DNA of 13,010 nt from an uncultured bacterium (GTDB taxonomy: Bacteria; Patescibacteriota; Minisyncoccia; Phycocordibacterales; CAIZIN01): NCBI GenBank assembly GCA_903933085.1, contig CAIZIN010000046.1, positions 1 through 13,010 on the forward strand, in the 5' to 3' direction. The stretch's first letter is position 1. Every line of letters begins with the position of its first letter. Position numbers and translations under genes: made by a program. Below, piece after piece: positions 1 to 6,619 of this stretch. The notes beneath the pieces were generated by a model that was not told where the DNA came from, did no database searches, and was given only the letters and a program-made list of their open reading frames with translations.

Positions 1-47
1 CCCACACGATTTTGAGTCGTGCGTGTATACCATTCCACCACCCGGGC
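1..47 (-). tRNA. tRNA-Leu (anticodon CAA), 5' part only
   Basis: On the minus strand the sequence folds as the 5' half of a tRNA. The acceptor strand is GCCCGGG (47 to 41), followed by TG at positions 8-9. A D-arm is closed by GTG/CAC, and an anticodon stem CACGA/TCGTG encloses the 7-base loop CTCAAAA. The anticodon CAA (bases 14 to 12) reads UUG leucine codons. The TGGG after the anticodon stem would begin the long variable arm of a leucine tRNA. The variable arm, T-arm and 3' acceptor strand lie beyond the left edge, so the acceptor pairing cannot be checked. Confidence 0.88.
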
Positions 48-83
48 AATATTATTTACATTGCTTGCATTCTGAATTTCCAG

Positions 84-112
84 ACTGGATTCCCGTCTTC
101 ACAGGAATGACA
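84..112 (+). repeat. Solo copy of the ACTGGATTCC...GGAATGACA palindromic repeat
   Basis: The copy reads ACTGGATTCC, a short hairpin around CTTC, then GGAATGACA. Stem arms TTCC/GGAA pair, with one C/A mismatch followed by GT/AC. The preceding bases, GAATTTCCAG, resemble the flank of the copy at the right end of the GIY-YIG element (11671-11680), so similarity extends beyond the hairpin. It lies between the tRNA and parB and has no T-tract, so it is not a terminator. Confidence 0.8.
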
Positions 113-183
113 ATTCAAGGATTCATTTACTTAGCTAGTTTACTAAAATCTGCAAATAAATCAATCATGCTTTCAGATTCATA

Positions 184-211
184 ACTCTTAACTCATGACC
201 CATGACTCAAT
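184..211 (+). repeat. Degenerate heptanucleotide tandem repeat
   Basis: There are four consecutive 7-base units: ACTCTTA (184), ACTCATG (191), ACCCATG (198) and ACTCAAT (205). The words differ but the 7-bp phase is kept. The array lies just upstream of the parB promoter. It belongs with the other period-7 arrays of this window. Confidence 0.65.
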
Positions 212-218
212 CCCCACA

Positions 219-247
219 TTGATTTCACAACCCTTTTTGCGTATAAT
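219..247 (+). promoter_or_regulatory. parB promoter, leaderless or nearly so
   Basis: A perfect -10 box TATAAT (242-247) lies 17 bp after TTGATT (219-224), a 4/6 match to the -35 consensus. Only 11 bases separate the -10 box from the parB ATG at 259. Transcription should therefore start within a few bases of the start codon, and no Shine-Dalgarno site fits. Confidence 0.65.
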
Positions 248-258
248 ACGGTTATCTT

Positions 259-1266
259 ATGGCACAATTTTATGAGAATTCAATTTTTTGGGTAGAAGTT
301 GAAAAAATCAAACCAAACCCTTATCAGCCCCGCAAGGAATTTGACGATGCTGCGCTTCGTGATCTTTCGGAGTCTATTCGTATGTACGGCATACTTCAGC
401 CTCTTGTTGTTACTCGTGCAGAAATCTTTGAAGAAGACGGTAGTATGCGTGTTGAATATGAACTCGTTTCTGGAGAACGACGTCTCCGTGCTTCAAAGCT
501 CGCAGGTCTTCGCGAAGTGCCGGCTATCATCCGCACAAACACAGATGATGCTCGGATTAAATTAGAGTTAGCTATCATTGAAAACCTTCAGCGTGAAGAT
601 CTTAATGTTGTGGATCGAGCTCGAGCTTTTGATCAGCTTGTAAGTCAATTTAATTTAAAGCATATTCAAGTTGCAGAAAAGGTAGGTAAAAGTAGAGAGT
701 ATGTTTCAAACACTTTGCGAGTACTTTTGCTTCCTGATGATATTCTAGAAGCGGTAACTCAAGGAAGAATATCAGAAGGTCATACAAGACCCCTCTTGAT
801 GCTTAAGGAGCGTCCAGAAGAGCAGAACACTCTTTTTAAGGAGATTATGTTTAAGAAGCTTTCGGTGCGTGAGACGGAGCGTATGGCTCGTCGAATTGCA
901 TATGACAAAATTCGCCGACTTGAAAAAATGCATGACCCTGAGCTTATTGAGCTTGAAGAAAAGTTTACAGAATCTTTGGGTACTCGTGTTCATATTGAAA
1001 AAAGGGAAATTGGTGGAAAAATTGTTATCGACTTCTTCTCGCCTTCAGATTTACAGAGCATTCTTGATTTGATTGAAAAAAATAAATTAGATATTGGTGG
1101 AGGTCCTATTACAGAAATAGAAAAAGCATTAGAAAAAGGCGGGGGATATGAGAACAACGGAACAACAGAAGAGGCTACATTAGATAACCAACCAATCGAT
1201 GACAGTTCAAAAGCCGATGAACAAGAAGATGAAGACATGTATTCAATAAAGAACTTTTCACTTTAG
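259..1266 (+). CDS. parB: ParB/Spo0J-family chromosome partitioning protein
   Basis: This is a 335-residue ParB/Spo0J homologue, a normal length for chromosomal ParB. The N-terminal CTPase domain has the NPYQPR box (20-25), the diagnostic GERRLRA motif (72-78) and ENLQREDLN (108-116). A helix-turn-helix that would read parS follows at about 134-155 (QVAEKVGKSREYVSNTLR). The C-terminal part (about 240-275) resembles the ParB dimerisation domain, and the last 45 residues are acidic and probably disordered. ParB proteins load on parS as CTP-dependent clamps and act with ParA in segregation. No parA gene and no convincing parS site is present here. The ATG is chosen because the -10 box is 11 bases upstream, so a leaderless transcript is likely. 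A strong terminator follows the stop codon. Confidence 0.93.
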   Translation: MAQFYENSIFWVEVEKIKPNPYQPRKEFDDAALRDLSESIRMYGILQPLVVTRAEIFEEDGSMRVEYELVSGERRLRASKLAGLREVPAIIRTNTDDARIKLELAIIENLQREDLNVVDRARAFDQLVSQFNLKHIQVAEKVGKSREYVSNTLRVLLLPDDILEAVTQGRISEGHTRPLLMLKERPEEQNTLFKEIMFKKLSVRETERMARRIAYDKIRRLEKMHDPELIELEEKFTESLGTRVHIEKREIGGKIVIDFFSPSDLQSILDLIEKNKLDIGGGPITEIEKALEKGGGYENNGTTEEATLDNQPIDDSSKADEQEDEDMYSIKNFSL

Positions 1267-1268
1267 TG

Positions 1269-1310
1269 AAAAGTAGATTTAGGATTTAAGATTTAGGATT
1301 TAAGAATCAG
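1269..1310 (+). repeat. Heptanucleotide repeat after parB
   Basis: GATTTAG (1276, 1290) and GATTTAA (1283, 1297) alternate in strict 7-bp phase. They are preceded by AAAAGTA and followed by GAATCAG in the same phase. The array begins three bases after the parB stop codon and fills the gap up to the terminator. Confidence 0.75.
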
Positions 1311-1340
1311 AAAAGACCGCGCCGTAAGGCGCGGTCTTTT
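1311..1340 (+). terminator. Intrinsic terminator of parB
   Basis: A perfect 13-bp stem, AAAAGACCGCGCC (1311-1323) with GGCGCGGTCTTTT (1328-1340), closes on a GTAA tetraloop. The final TTTT serves as a short U-tract. It is among the strongest hairpins in the window, and the -35 box of gene A starts 4 bases later. Confidence 0.88.
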
Positions 1341-1343
1341 GTG

Positions 1344-1371
1344 TTGACAATAAAATCAAATTTACTAAACT
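1344..1371 (+). promoter_or_regulatory. Promoter of small gene A
   Basis: An exact TTGACA (1344-1349) is followed after 16 bp by TAAACT (1366-1371), a 4/6 match to the -10 consensus. The expected start is near 1378, giving a leader of about 20 bases. AGGA at 1383-1386 lies 10 bases before the ATG, a weak ribosome-binding candidate. Confidence 0.6.
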
Positions 1372-1396
1372 ACATAAAGATTAGGAATATACCACC

Positions 1397-1747
1397 ATGA
1401 ATACTATACTTTTATTCACTGTTCTTCTCATTGGTCTTTTGATTGGTTATTACACAGGTAGGGCTAAAGGAAAGGGGAGGCCGATTATAACTCCTCCACC
1501 CAACGGTTCGATGTTTTATGTAAAGTACATTTTAGGGAACTCGTATCTCGCTGTCTTTCCTGATGGAAAAGTATTCTTCTATCATGCCGTAAACTATCTT
1601 GCCCCATCAACAACTGGTTTTTATAGGATGGGCTTGAAGGAGGAAAGATTTGATTTTTGTAGCTTTCCTGACAATGTTCAGTATACACCAGAACTTTCCT
1701 TAATGGATCAGAGTTTGTTCAAACGCAAAAGCCCCTCCACGACATAG
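1397..1747 (+). CDS. Small gene A: membrane-anchored orphan protein
   Basis: This 116-residue protein is not recognised. It begins with a strongly hydrophobic helix (about residues 3-19) and a basic stretch (RAKGKGR), so it is probably anchored by the N-terminus. After a PPP linker comes a beta-rich segment starting GSMFYVKY (38-45) with alternating hydrophobic residues. That segment resembles GSMLHVEA in gene B, at the same place after a membrane helix, but the match is too weak to prove homology. Support for the gene comes from its context: an exact TTGACA promoter upstream and an intrinsic terminator that overlaps the last codons. It is transcribed alone and converges on the Rel gene. Function unknown. 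Confidence 0.72.
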   Translation: MNTILLFTVLLIGLLIGYYTGRAKGKGRPIITPPPNGSMFYVKYILGNSYLAVFPDGKVFFYHAVNYLAPSTTGFYRMGLKEERFDFCSFPDNVQYTPELSLMDQSLFKRKSPSTT

Positions 1748-1764
1748 TGGACAGGGCTTTTTTC
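1727..1764 (+). terminator. Terminator of gene A, overlapping its stop codon
   Basis: AAAAGCCC (1727-1734) pairs with GGGCTTTT (1754-1761). An inner CCAC/GTGG stem and TTTTTT follow the pattern of an intrinsic terminator. The hairpin includes the last seven codons and the stop (1745-1747) of gene A. On the minus strand the outer arm ends in TTTTGCGTTTG, so it may also act weakly against Rel transcripts. Confidence 0.82.
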
Positions 1765-1766
1765 TT

Positions 1767-1808
1767 ACCCTCCCAAGTTTTCGTAATCGAAAAGTTAGGA
1801 GGGTTTGT
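1767..1808 (+). terminator. Second hairpin of a tandem terminator
   Basis: ACCCTCC (1767-1773) pairs with GGAGGGT (1798-1804), continuing through AA/TT and TTTTCG/CGAAAA to a TAAT loop, with two mismatches. A TTTGTATT tract follows on the plus strand. Spacing and sequence resemble the second hairpin after gene B (3987-4018). Confidence 0.65.
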
Positions 1809-1810
1809 AT

Positions 1811-1857
1811 TATTCTTAATTCTTAATTCCCTTGGCCGGGCAGGCTAATTCCTAATT
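1811..1857 (+). repeat. Heptanucleotide repeats at the 3' end of the Rel gene
   Basis: Two short period-7 runs flank a GC-rich spacer. One is TATTCTT, AATTCTT, AATTCCC (about 1811-1831). The other is TAATTCC, TAATTCT (1846-1859). The second run touches the Rel stop codon (1858-1860 on the minus strand). Confidence 0.6.
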
Positions 1858-3399
1858 CTATTTAATGCGGGGATTTATCTTCACTCCTGGATTTTTTCCT
1901 AGGGCATCTTTAATATGTTTTTTTGCCATTGAAGTTTTTGCTATATTGATCCATTTTGCTGAGGGCTTCGAGTTTTTATTTGTTTGTATTTCAACAATGT
2001 CGCCATTTTTAAGTTTCTTATCCAAAGAAACCATTTTTCCGCCGATTCTTGCTGAAGCAAGGTGGTCTCCAATATCTGAGTGAATCGCATAAGCAAAGTC
2101 TATTGGAGTCGAATCAATTGGTAAGTCTACAACATCTCCTTTTGGGGTGAAAACAAAAAGTCTTTTTTGGAAAAAATCAGCACTCATGTTTTGCGCAAAT
2201 TCTTCTTGGACTGCCCCTGATTGTAGTTCAGCCATATCTCGAATCCAGTTTGGTATTTCTTTTGCTTGAATGACATTGTCGTTATCTTCCTCTAGCTTTG
2301 CCATAGCAGGCAGAAGACTTTTTATCCAAAGTAAGTTTTTGTTTTCAATATTTCCAGTTGTTGGATTTTTATATATTGCATGTGAAGCAATACCGTATTC
2401 AGCTTCTCTATGCATCTCAGGTGTACGGATTTGTATTTCAACAATAGATCCATCTCCAGTAAAAATAGTTGTATGCAAGCTCTTGTAGCCGTTTGGTTTA
2501 GGAAATGCTATATAGTCTTTGATTCGCCCAGGTAGAGGTCTCCATGTGCTGTGAATTATTCCGAGTGCTCTATAACAGTCACTGATTGTTGGAACATAAA
2601 CACGAAGAGCTAGGGTGTCATATATATTGTCTGCATCAAAATCTTTACGCTCTAGTTTTCTATAAAAACTGTGCAAGTGTTTCATTCGGTAATCAGTTTT
2701 GGCTGTCGTGATCCCTTCCAAGAAAAGTGCTTTTTGTACTGACTTTCTAAATTTCTCAAGTTTTTCCAGAGCTTCTTTATTTTTTTGCTTAACAATTTTA
2801 AGAGCGTCGTTGTAATGTACTGGCTCAATATACTTGAAGGATAAGTCTTCTAGCTCTCGAGAGATTTTTCTAATACCAAGTCTATATGCAAGCTGAGCAT
2901 AAACCTTCATTGTTTCATTGGCGATACGTAGTTGTTTATGTTTAGGTACAAATTCAAGAGTACGCATGTTGTGTAGGCGATCACATAGTTTAATGATCAA
3001 TACTCGAATATCTTGTGACATCGCCACGAAAAGTTTTCGAAGTGATTCTATATATCTATCTCTTCCGTGATATCTAAGTTTTCCAAGTTTGGTTACACCT
3101 TCAATTAAAAACAATATTTCTTTACCAAACTCTTTTTTTATATCTTCCGCTGTAATATTTGTATCTTCAATAACATCATGAAGAAGACCTGCGGATATTG
3201 TTGAGGGTCCAGCCTGAAGTTCTGCAAGGATTTTTGCAGTTTCGAATACGTGATTGAAATATGGTTCGCCAGAATATCGAGTGTACCCATCGTGAGCTTT
3301 TTTTGCATAATTAAAAGCACGAGTAATAAGCTCAATGTCTTCATTGGATGTATTATCCAAAAGTTTGGTGATATCTTTTACACTAGGTTCAGTGGCCAT
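1858..3399 (-). CDS. rel: Bifunctional RelA/SpoT-family (p)ppGpp synthetase/hydrolase
   Basis: This 513-residue long-type RSH protein controls the stringent-response alarmone. The N-terminal HD hydrolase domain (about 25-150) keeps H50, the HD pair with following ED (HDVIEDT, 74-80) and CDRLHNMRTL (139-148), so hydrolase activity is likely. The synthetase domain (about 235-345) has YRMKHLHSFYRK, NIYDTLALRV with D261, GRIKDYIAFPKPNGYKSLHT (291-310) and VEIQIRT with E321. A TGS domain (about 413-475) begins RLFVFTPKGDVVDLP. The chain stops soon after TGS, so the C-terminal ACT/RRM region of full-length (about 700-740 residue) Rel is missing. Where most long RSH proteins have GRPK, this one has YRMK. 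The -10 box TATAAT lies 12 bases before the ATG, suggesting a leaderless mRNA. Confidence 0.93.
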   Translation of the reverse strand: MATEPSVKDITKLLDNTSNEDIELITRAFNYAKKAHDGYTRYSGEPYFNHVFETAKILAELQAGPSTISAGLLHDVIEDTNITAEDIKKEFGKEILFLIEGVTKLGKLRYHGRDRYIESLRKLFVAMSQDIRVLIIKLCDRLHNMRTLEFVPKHKQLRIANETMKVYAQLAYRLGIRKISRELEDLSFKYIEPVHYNDALKIVKQKNKEALEKLEKFRKSVQKALFLEGITTAKTDYRMKHLHSFYRKLERKDFDADNIYDTLALRVYVPTISDCYRALGIIHSTWRPLPGRIKDYIAFPKPNGYKSLHTTIFTGDGSIVEIQIRTPEMHREAEYGIASHAIYKNPTTGNIENKNLLWIKSLLPAMAKLEEDNDNVIQAKEIPNWIRDMAELQSGAVQEEFAQNMSADFFQKRLFVFTPKGDVVDLPIDSTPIDFAYAIHSDIGDHLASARIGGKMVSLDKKLKNGDIVEIQTNKNSKPSAKWINIAKTSMAKKHIKDALGKNPGVKINPRIK

Positions 3400-3411
3400 G
3401 TTTTAGTTTGA

Positions 3412-3417
3412 ATTATA
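3412..3417 (-). promoter_or_regulatory. -10 box of the Rel gene (leaderless)
   Basis: On the minus strand TATAAT (3417 to 3412) lies 12 bases before the ATG at 3399. No good -35 hexamer is seen at 16-18 bp. Transcription would begin about 6 bases before the start codon, leaving no room for a Shine-Dalgarno site. Confidence 0.5.
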
Positions 3418-3478
3418 CCTTAAGCTTATAGGAAAAATGTATAAAAGGCTAGGGGAATGGCTAATGTCTTATAAAATA

Positions 3479-3506
3479 TTGACAAATACCTACAATGTGC
3501 TATAAT
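3479..3506 (+). promoter_or_regulatory. Full-consensus promoter of small gene B
   Basis: Both hexamers are perfect: TTGACA (3479-3484) and TATAAT (3501-3506), separated by 16 bp. This is the strongest predicted promoter in the window. Start is expected near 3513, giving a leader of about 80 bases before the ATG at 3593. Confidence 0.85.
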
Positions 3507-3527
3507 TGTAGGGTAACAGAACAAACT

Positions 3528-3569
3528 CTCAAAATACATTGATCCTAGGTAGGATTCTTATGTTTTGAG
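3528..3569 (+). promoter_or_regulatory. Long hairpin in the 5' leader of gene B
   Basis: The leader folds in one register. A lower stem of about 9 bp pairs CTCAAAATA (3528-3536) with 3561-3569. A symmetric 4x4 internal loop follows, then an upper 6-bp stem containing ATCCT/AGGAT closed by an AGGT tetraloop. After it comes an A-rich, purine-rich stretch up to the ATG without a Shine-Dalgarno match. It is followed by As and not Ts, so it is not a terminator. It may stabilise the mRNA or control translation. Confidence 0.55.
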
Positions 3570-3592
3570 AAAAAAAAGAAAAACAGACAGAA

Positions 3593-3922
3593 ATGAAAAC
3601 ACTTTGGAAGAAAGTTATGTGGTTAACCATTTGGGTGGGTGCTTTGATTATTGGAGCCTCATTAGAAAATCGTTGGCATTTCATGGGAGGTGAAGGTGCC
3701 GGAGCTCCCAAAGCCTCAATACCAGAAATTGGGTCGATGCTTCACGTTGAGGCTTCATTCGATGATGGATCATTCGTGGCTACTTACGCAGGTAGTCGAA
3801 TGTACTACAAGGCGAATGACAAAAATCAAAAACTGGAGGCTGGTAAACCTTATGAGGTTGTGGACCTAAAAATACAAAACGGAGGTCATAAGAAAGCCCT
3901 CACCTCGATTAAGGCAAAATAA
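3593..3922 (+). CDS. Small gene B: membrane-anchored orphan protein
   Basis: This 109-residue protein is not recognised. A basic start (MKTLWKK) and one hydrophobic helix (about 8-25) suggest an N-terminal membrane anchor. A Gly/Ala/Pro linker follows, then a soluble domain of about 65 residues beginning GSMLHVEASF with alternating hydrophobic residues (SFVATYAGSRMYYK), as in a beta sheet. The end is rich in lysine. The layout (anchor, linker, GSM start) parallels gene A. Expression signals are the best in the window: a full-consensus promoter, a structured leader of about 80 bases, and two tandem terminators. It converges on topA and appears to be a single-gene unit. A strongly expressed envelope protein is plausible, but function is unknown. 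Confidence 0.78.
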   Translation: MKTLWKKVMWLTIWVGALIIGASLENRWHFMGGEGAGAPKASIPEIGSMLHVEASFDDGSFVATYAGSRMYYKANDKNQKLEAGKPYEVVDLKIQNGGHKKALTSIKAK

Positions 3923-3944
3923 CTCTTTAATTGCCGAAAAATTC

Positions 3945-3983
3945 AAAAGGTCGCATCCATTCGTGGACTGCGACCTTTTTTCT
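3945..3983 (+). terminator. Terminator of gene B, probably bidirectional
   Basis: An 11-bp stem pairs AAAAGGTCGCA (3945-3955) with TGCGACCTTTT (3969-3979), followed by more Ts. On the minus strand the same hairpin is followed by TTTTGAATTTTT, so it could also end topA transcripts. Confidence 0.88.
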
Positions 3984-3986
3984 TAT

Positions 3987-4024
3987 CCTCTAGGTTTTCT
4001 TAATAAAAAACTTGGAGGTTTTTT
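3987..4024 (+). terminator. Second hairpin of tandem terminator after gene B
   Basis: CCTCTAGGTTTT (3987-3998) pairs with AAAACTTGGAGG (4007-4018) over 12 bp, including two G-T wobbles, and is followed by TTTTTTG. It matches the arrangement of the second hairpin after gene A: the same TTTTTTCTTA lead-in, CCTC/GAGG base and A/T-rich tip. Confidence 0.75.
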
Positions 4025-4040
4025 GTTTTTAATTCACGAA

Positions 4041-6380
4041 CTATTTTGCCTTCTTTTGAAATCCCCTTGGTTTTTTTTCTTGAGCAAGTAGTTCAAGGGC
4101 TCTTGGTAGTTCGATTGTATAAACATCATCAGGTACTTTTATTGATCGGAAATTTCCATCATGAGATACATATGGTCCAAAACGACCATTGTTTGCGTTT
4201 ACAACTTTTCCAGTTTCAGGATGAAGGCCGAGAGTTCTCGGAACAGAAAGATACAAAACAGCGTCCTCTACTGTAACAGATGATAAATCTTTTCCCTTCG
4301 GAATACTTGCCATCTTTGGTTTCTTGTCCTTCAAAATTTTTGCCATTGAGGTTTTCTCTGTCTGATTTGTATCCAAATCAGACGATGGCAAAAACTTAGA
4401 AGGATGAACCTTTTTAGTCTTCGTTTTCTTTTCTTTTGCTTCCGTTTGTTTACTTTCCTTTTTGATTTGCTCCCCTAACTGTACATAAGGTCCATATTTT
4501 CCAACTTTCACAAAGATATTTTCTCCAGTAATTGGATGTACTCCAATCGGTTCATCTTTTTTAATTTCTGTACCATCAATCATAAGTGCACCGTCACATT
4601 CTGGGTATGTTGCGCAAGAAAGAAACTTTCCGCCACGTCCAAGTTTAATGATCATATGACTTCCACATTTAGGACATTTGAGTTTTGGATCAGCGTCACC
4701 AAGTGTAGTAACTTTATCAGATTTTTCTTGTTCTTTAATATCTTTCAAAAATGGTCCGTAGAAATCTTTCAAAACTTTTATATATGTAAGTTTTCCAAGA
4801 GCGATTTCATCGAGCTCATCTTCCATTTCAGCTGTAAATTCATCACTAATATATTTTTCAAAATTCTTTTCCACATAAGTACTTACCACTTCACCTGTAT
4901 CTGTTGGCTTTAATGCACTACCAACCTTTTCAACATATTCTCTATCGAGGATTGTTTTAATTGTACTTGCATATGTTGAAGGTCTTCCGATTCCTCGTTT
5001 TTCAAGTTCTTTCACAAGCCCAGCTTCACTATATCTTGCCGGTGGTTGTGTTTGCTTAGCTTCAGCGTTGATAGAAAGTAAATCAAGTTCTTCGCCGATA
5101 TTTACTTTTGGAAGTTCAATATCATCACCTTTAGCTTGTGGGTCGGCGATAAGCCAGCCGGGGAAAAGGGTTCGAGAGCCACCAACAGAAAAAGCGGGGA
5201 TTGTGGCTCCATGAATATTCGCTACAATTTTTGTGCGTAAAATATCCGCATCTGTCATCTGTGAAGCGAGAGCTCTTTGCCAAATTAATTTGTAGAGTTT
5301 TTTCTCATCATCATTTGCTCCCGCACTTTCTTTTTCAATATGTGTTGGTCGGACTGCCTCATGAGCTTCTTGTGCGTTTTTGCTTTTTGTTGCAAAAGTT
5401 CTTGGTGTTAGGTTTTCTTTTCCATAATTTTTAACAATAAATTCGGAAATATGCTCAACAGATTTTACACTCAAGTTAACACTGTCGGTACGCATGTATG
5501 TAATGTGTCCAGCCTCATAAAGCTTTTGGGCAAGTCCTATAGTTCGTGAAGGTGTGTAGCCTAAGCGTGAACTTGCAGCTTGTTGTAGTGTTGAAGTTGT
5601 GAAAGGTGGTTTTGGAGCACGTTTTACTTTTGTTTCTTTAATATCAACAACGTTCCATTTATTTTTTTCGGCCTCAGCCAAAATTCGATCCACTTCTTTT
5701 TTATCTCGTGGCTCTTCTTCACACACAAGTGAGATGTTGGTTTTTTTTTCTGTTTTAAATTCTCCAGAGATTGCCCAGTAATCTTCCGGATTAAAAGCTT
5801 GTATTTCTCTTTCTCGTTCAACGATAATACGAAGAGCAGGGGATTGAACTCGCCCTGCAGAAAGCCCATAGCGGACTTTTTTCCAAATCAAACCCGAAAG
5901 ATCATAGCCGAAAAGTCTATCCAGAACTCGGCGTGCTTCCTGAGCATATTTTAAATTCATATCAATTTCACGAGGATGCTTCAAAGCCTCTTCGATAGCC
6001 TCCTTAGTAATTTCATGATATGTAACTCTCTGAATTTTTACTTTTTCTTTTTTCGAATTTCGTGCTTCGGATTTCGTATTTCTCGAGCTTATCAGCTCGG
6101 ATAGGTGCCAAGCAATAGCTTCACCTTCACGGTCGGGGTCAGTTGCGAGGATTATCTCATCTGCATGTTTTGCAAGGGCTTGAATTTCGGCCACAACTTT
6201 TTCTTTGCCTTTTGAAATTTCATAATGCGGAATAAAGCCAGCTGGAATATCGATGGCTTGTTTGTTGCTTTTTGGTAAATCACGAATATGACCAACAGAC
6301 GCTTTTACTTCGTAAGCGCCATCTAAATATTTTGAAATTGTCTTCGCCTTTGCTGGCGACTCAACGATTAGTAGTTTCAT
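4041..6380 (-). CDS. topA: DNA topoisomerase I (type IA)
   Basis: This 779-residue type IA topoisomerase relaxes negative supercoils by transient single-strand cleavage. The Toprim domain has E7 (IVESPAKAK) and the DPDREGEA metal-binding motif (81-88). The core carries YGLSAGRVQSPALR (171-184) and the catalytic tyrosine Y295 in GHITYMRTDS. RGIGRPSTYAS marks the later core region. The C-terminal part has a four-cysteine zinc ribbon (CPKC...SCATYPEC) and two Topo_C-type repeats, each with a GxxGPYV motif. Residues 100-110 (RNTKSEARNSK) are encoded by a 7-bp-period repeat and lengthen the loop between the DPDREGEA helix and RVTYHEITKEAI, compared with E. coli TopA. dprA lies upstream on the same strand, but three small genes intervene. 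The gene starts 4 bases from a heptad array; no clear Shine-Dalgarno site is seen. Confidence 0.96.
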   Translation of the reverse strand: MKLLIVESPAKAKTISKYLDGAYEVKASVGHIRDLPKSNKQAIDIPAGFIPHYEISKGKEKVVAEIQALAKHADEIILATDPDREGEAIAWHLSELISSRNTKSEARNSKKEKVKIQRVTYHEITKEAIEEALKHPREIDMNLKYAQEARRVLDRLFGYDLSGLIWKKVRYGLSAGRVQSPALRIIVEREREIQAFNPEDYWAISGEFKTEKKTNISLVCEEEPRDKKEVDRILAEAEKNKWNVVDIKETKVKRAPKPPFTTSTLQQAASSRLGYTPSRTIGLAQKLYEAGHITYMRTDSVNLSVKSVEHISEFIVKNYGKENLTPRTFATKSKNAQEAHEAVRPTHIEKESAGANDDEKKLYKLIWQRALASQMTDADILRTKIVANIHGATIPAFSVGGSRTLFPGWLIADPQAKGDDIELPKVNIGEELDLLSINAEAKQTQPPARYSEAGLVKELEKRGIGRPSTYASTIKTILDREYVEKVGSALKPTDTGEVVSTYVEKNFEKYISDEFTAEMEDELDEIALGKLTYIKVLKDFYGPFLKDIKEQEKSDKVTTLGDADPKLKCPKCGSHMIIKLGRGGKFLSCATYPECDGALMIDGTEIKKDEPIGVHPITGENIFVKVGKYGPYVQLGEQIKKESKQTEAKEKKTKTKKVHPSKFLPSSDLDTNQTEKTSMAKILKDKKPKMASIPKGKDLSSVTVEDAVLYLSVPRTLGLHPETGKVVNANNGRFGPYVSHDGNFRSIKVPDDVYTIELPRALELLAQEKKPRGFQKKAK
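6052..6086 (+). repeat. Heptanucleotide repeat embedded in topA coding sequence
   Basis: On the plus strand TTCG recurs every 7 bases: TTCGAAT (6052), TTCGTGC (6059), TTCGGAT (6066), TTCGTAT (6073), then a degenerate TTCTCGA (6080). The 32 bases 6051-6082 match intergenic 8957-8988 at 28 positions by hand alignment. In the protein the 21-base super-period appears as RNTK at residue 100 and RNSK at 107. Confidence 0.8.
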
Positions 6381-6383
6381 GTG

Positions 6384-6418
6384 TTAGTAATTAGGCACTA
6401 GGCACTAGGCTCTAGCTT
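6384..6418 (+). repeat. Heptanucleotide repeat in the topA leader
   Basis: Five 7-base units run in phase: TTAGTAA (6384), TTAGGCA (6391), CTAGGCA (6398), CTAGGCT (6405) and CTAGCTT (6412). The first unit starts three bases beyond the topA start codon, so the array forms the topA 5' flank and any short leader. Confidence 0.75.
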
Positions 6419-6458
6419 CTGTGAATAATTTATTTCCAAAATTTAATGTGGTCCTGAT

Positions 6459-6487
6459 TGTCATTCTCGCGAATGCGGAAATCCAGG
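6459..6487 (-). repeat. Degenerate solo copy of the palindromic repeat
   Basis: TGTCATTC, a short stem CGC-GAAT-GCG, then ATCCAGG. It is the same unit as at 84-112 in the opposite orientation, with more mismatches in the stem. It lies between topA and small gene C. Confidence 0.65.
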
Positions 6488-6582
6488 CTAATTCGCGTTC
6501 AGCAATGTTGGTAATTCAGTCTTTAATCTAGAGTATTACACATATATATGTATAAATGCAAATTTAAATAATTTAAGATAAA

Positions 6583-6609
6583 GAAAATCCCCACATTTAT
6601 GATGTGGAG
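6583..6609 (-). terminator. Terminator of small gene C
   Basis: On the minus strand CTCCACAT pairs with ATGTGGGG around a CATAA loop (stem between 6589 and 6609, one mismatch), followed by ATTTTC. It lies about 10 bases past the gene C stop codon. Confidence 0.75.
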
Positions 6610-6619
6610 AATATTATTT

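Noticed and set aside
84..112. Palindromic repeats read as Rho-independent terminators
   Set aside because: None of the copies is followed by a T-tract on either strand, and several lie upstream of genes, not after them.
4536..4913. 125-codon open frame on the plus strand inside topA
   Set aside because: It is a reverse-strand shadow of the conserved TopA core and zinc ribbon region.
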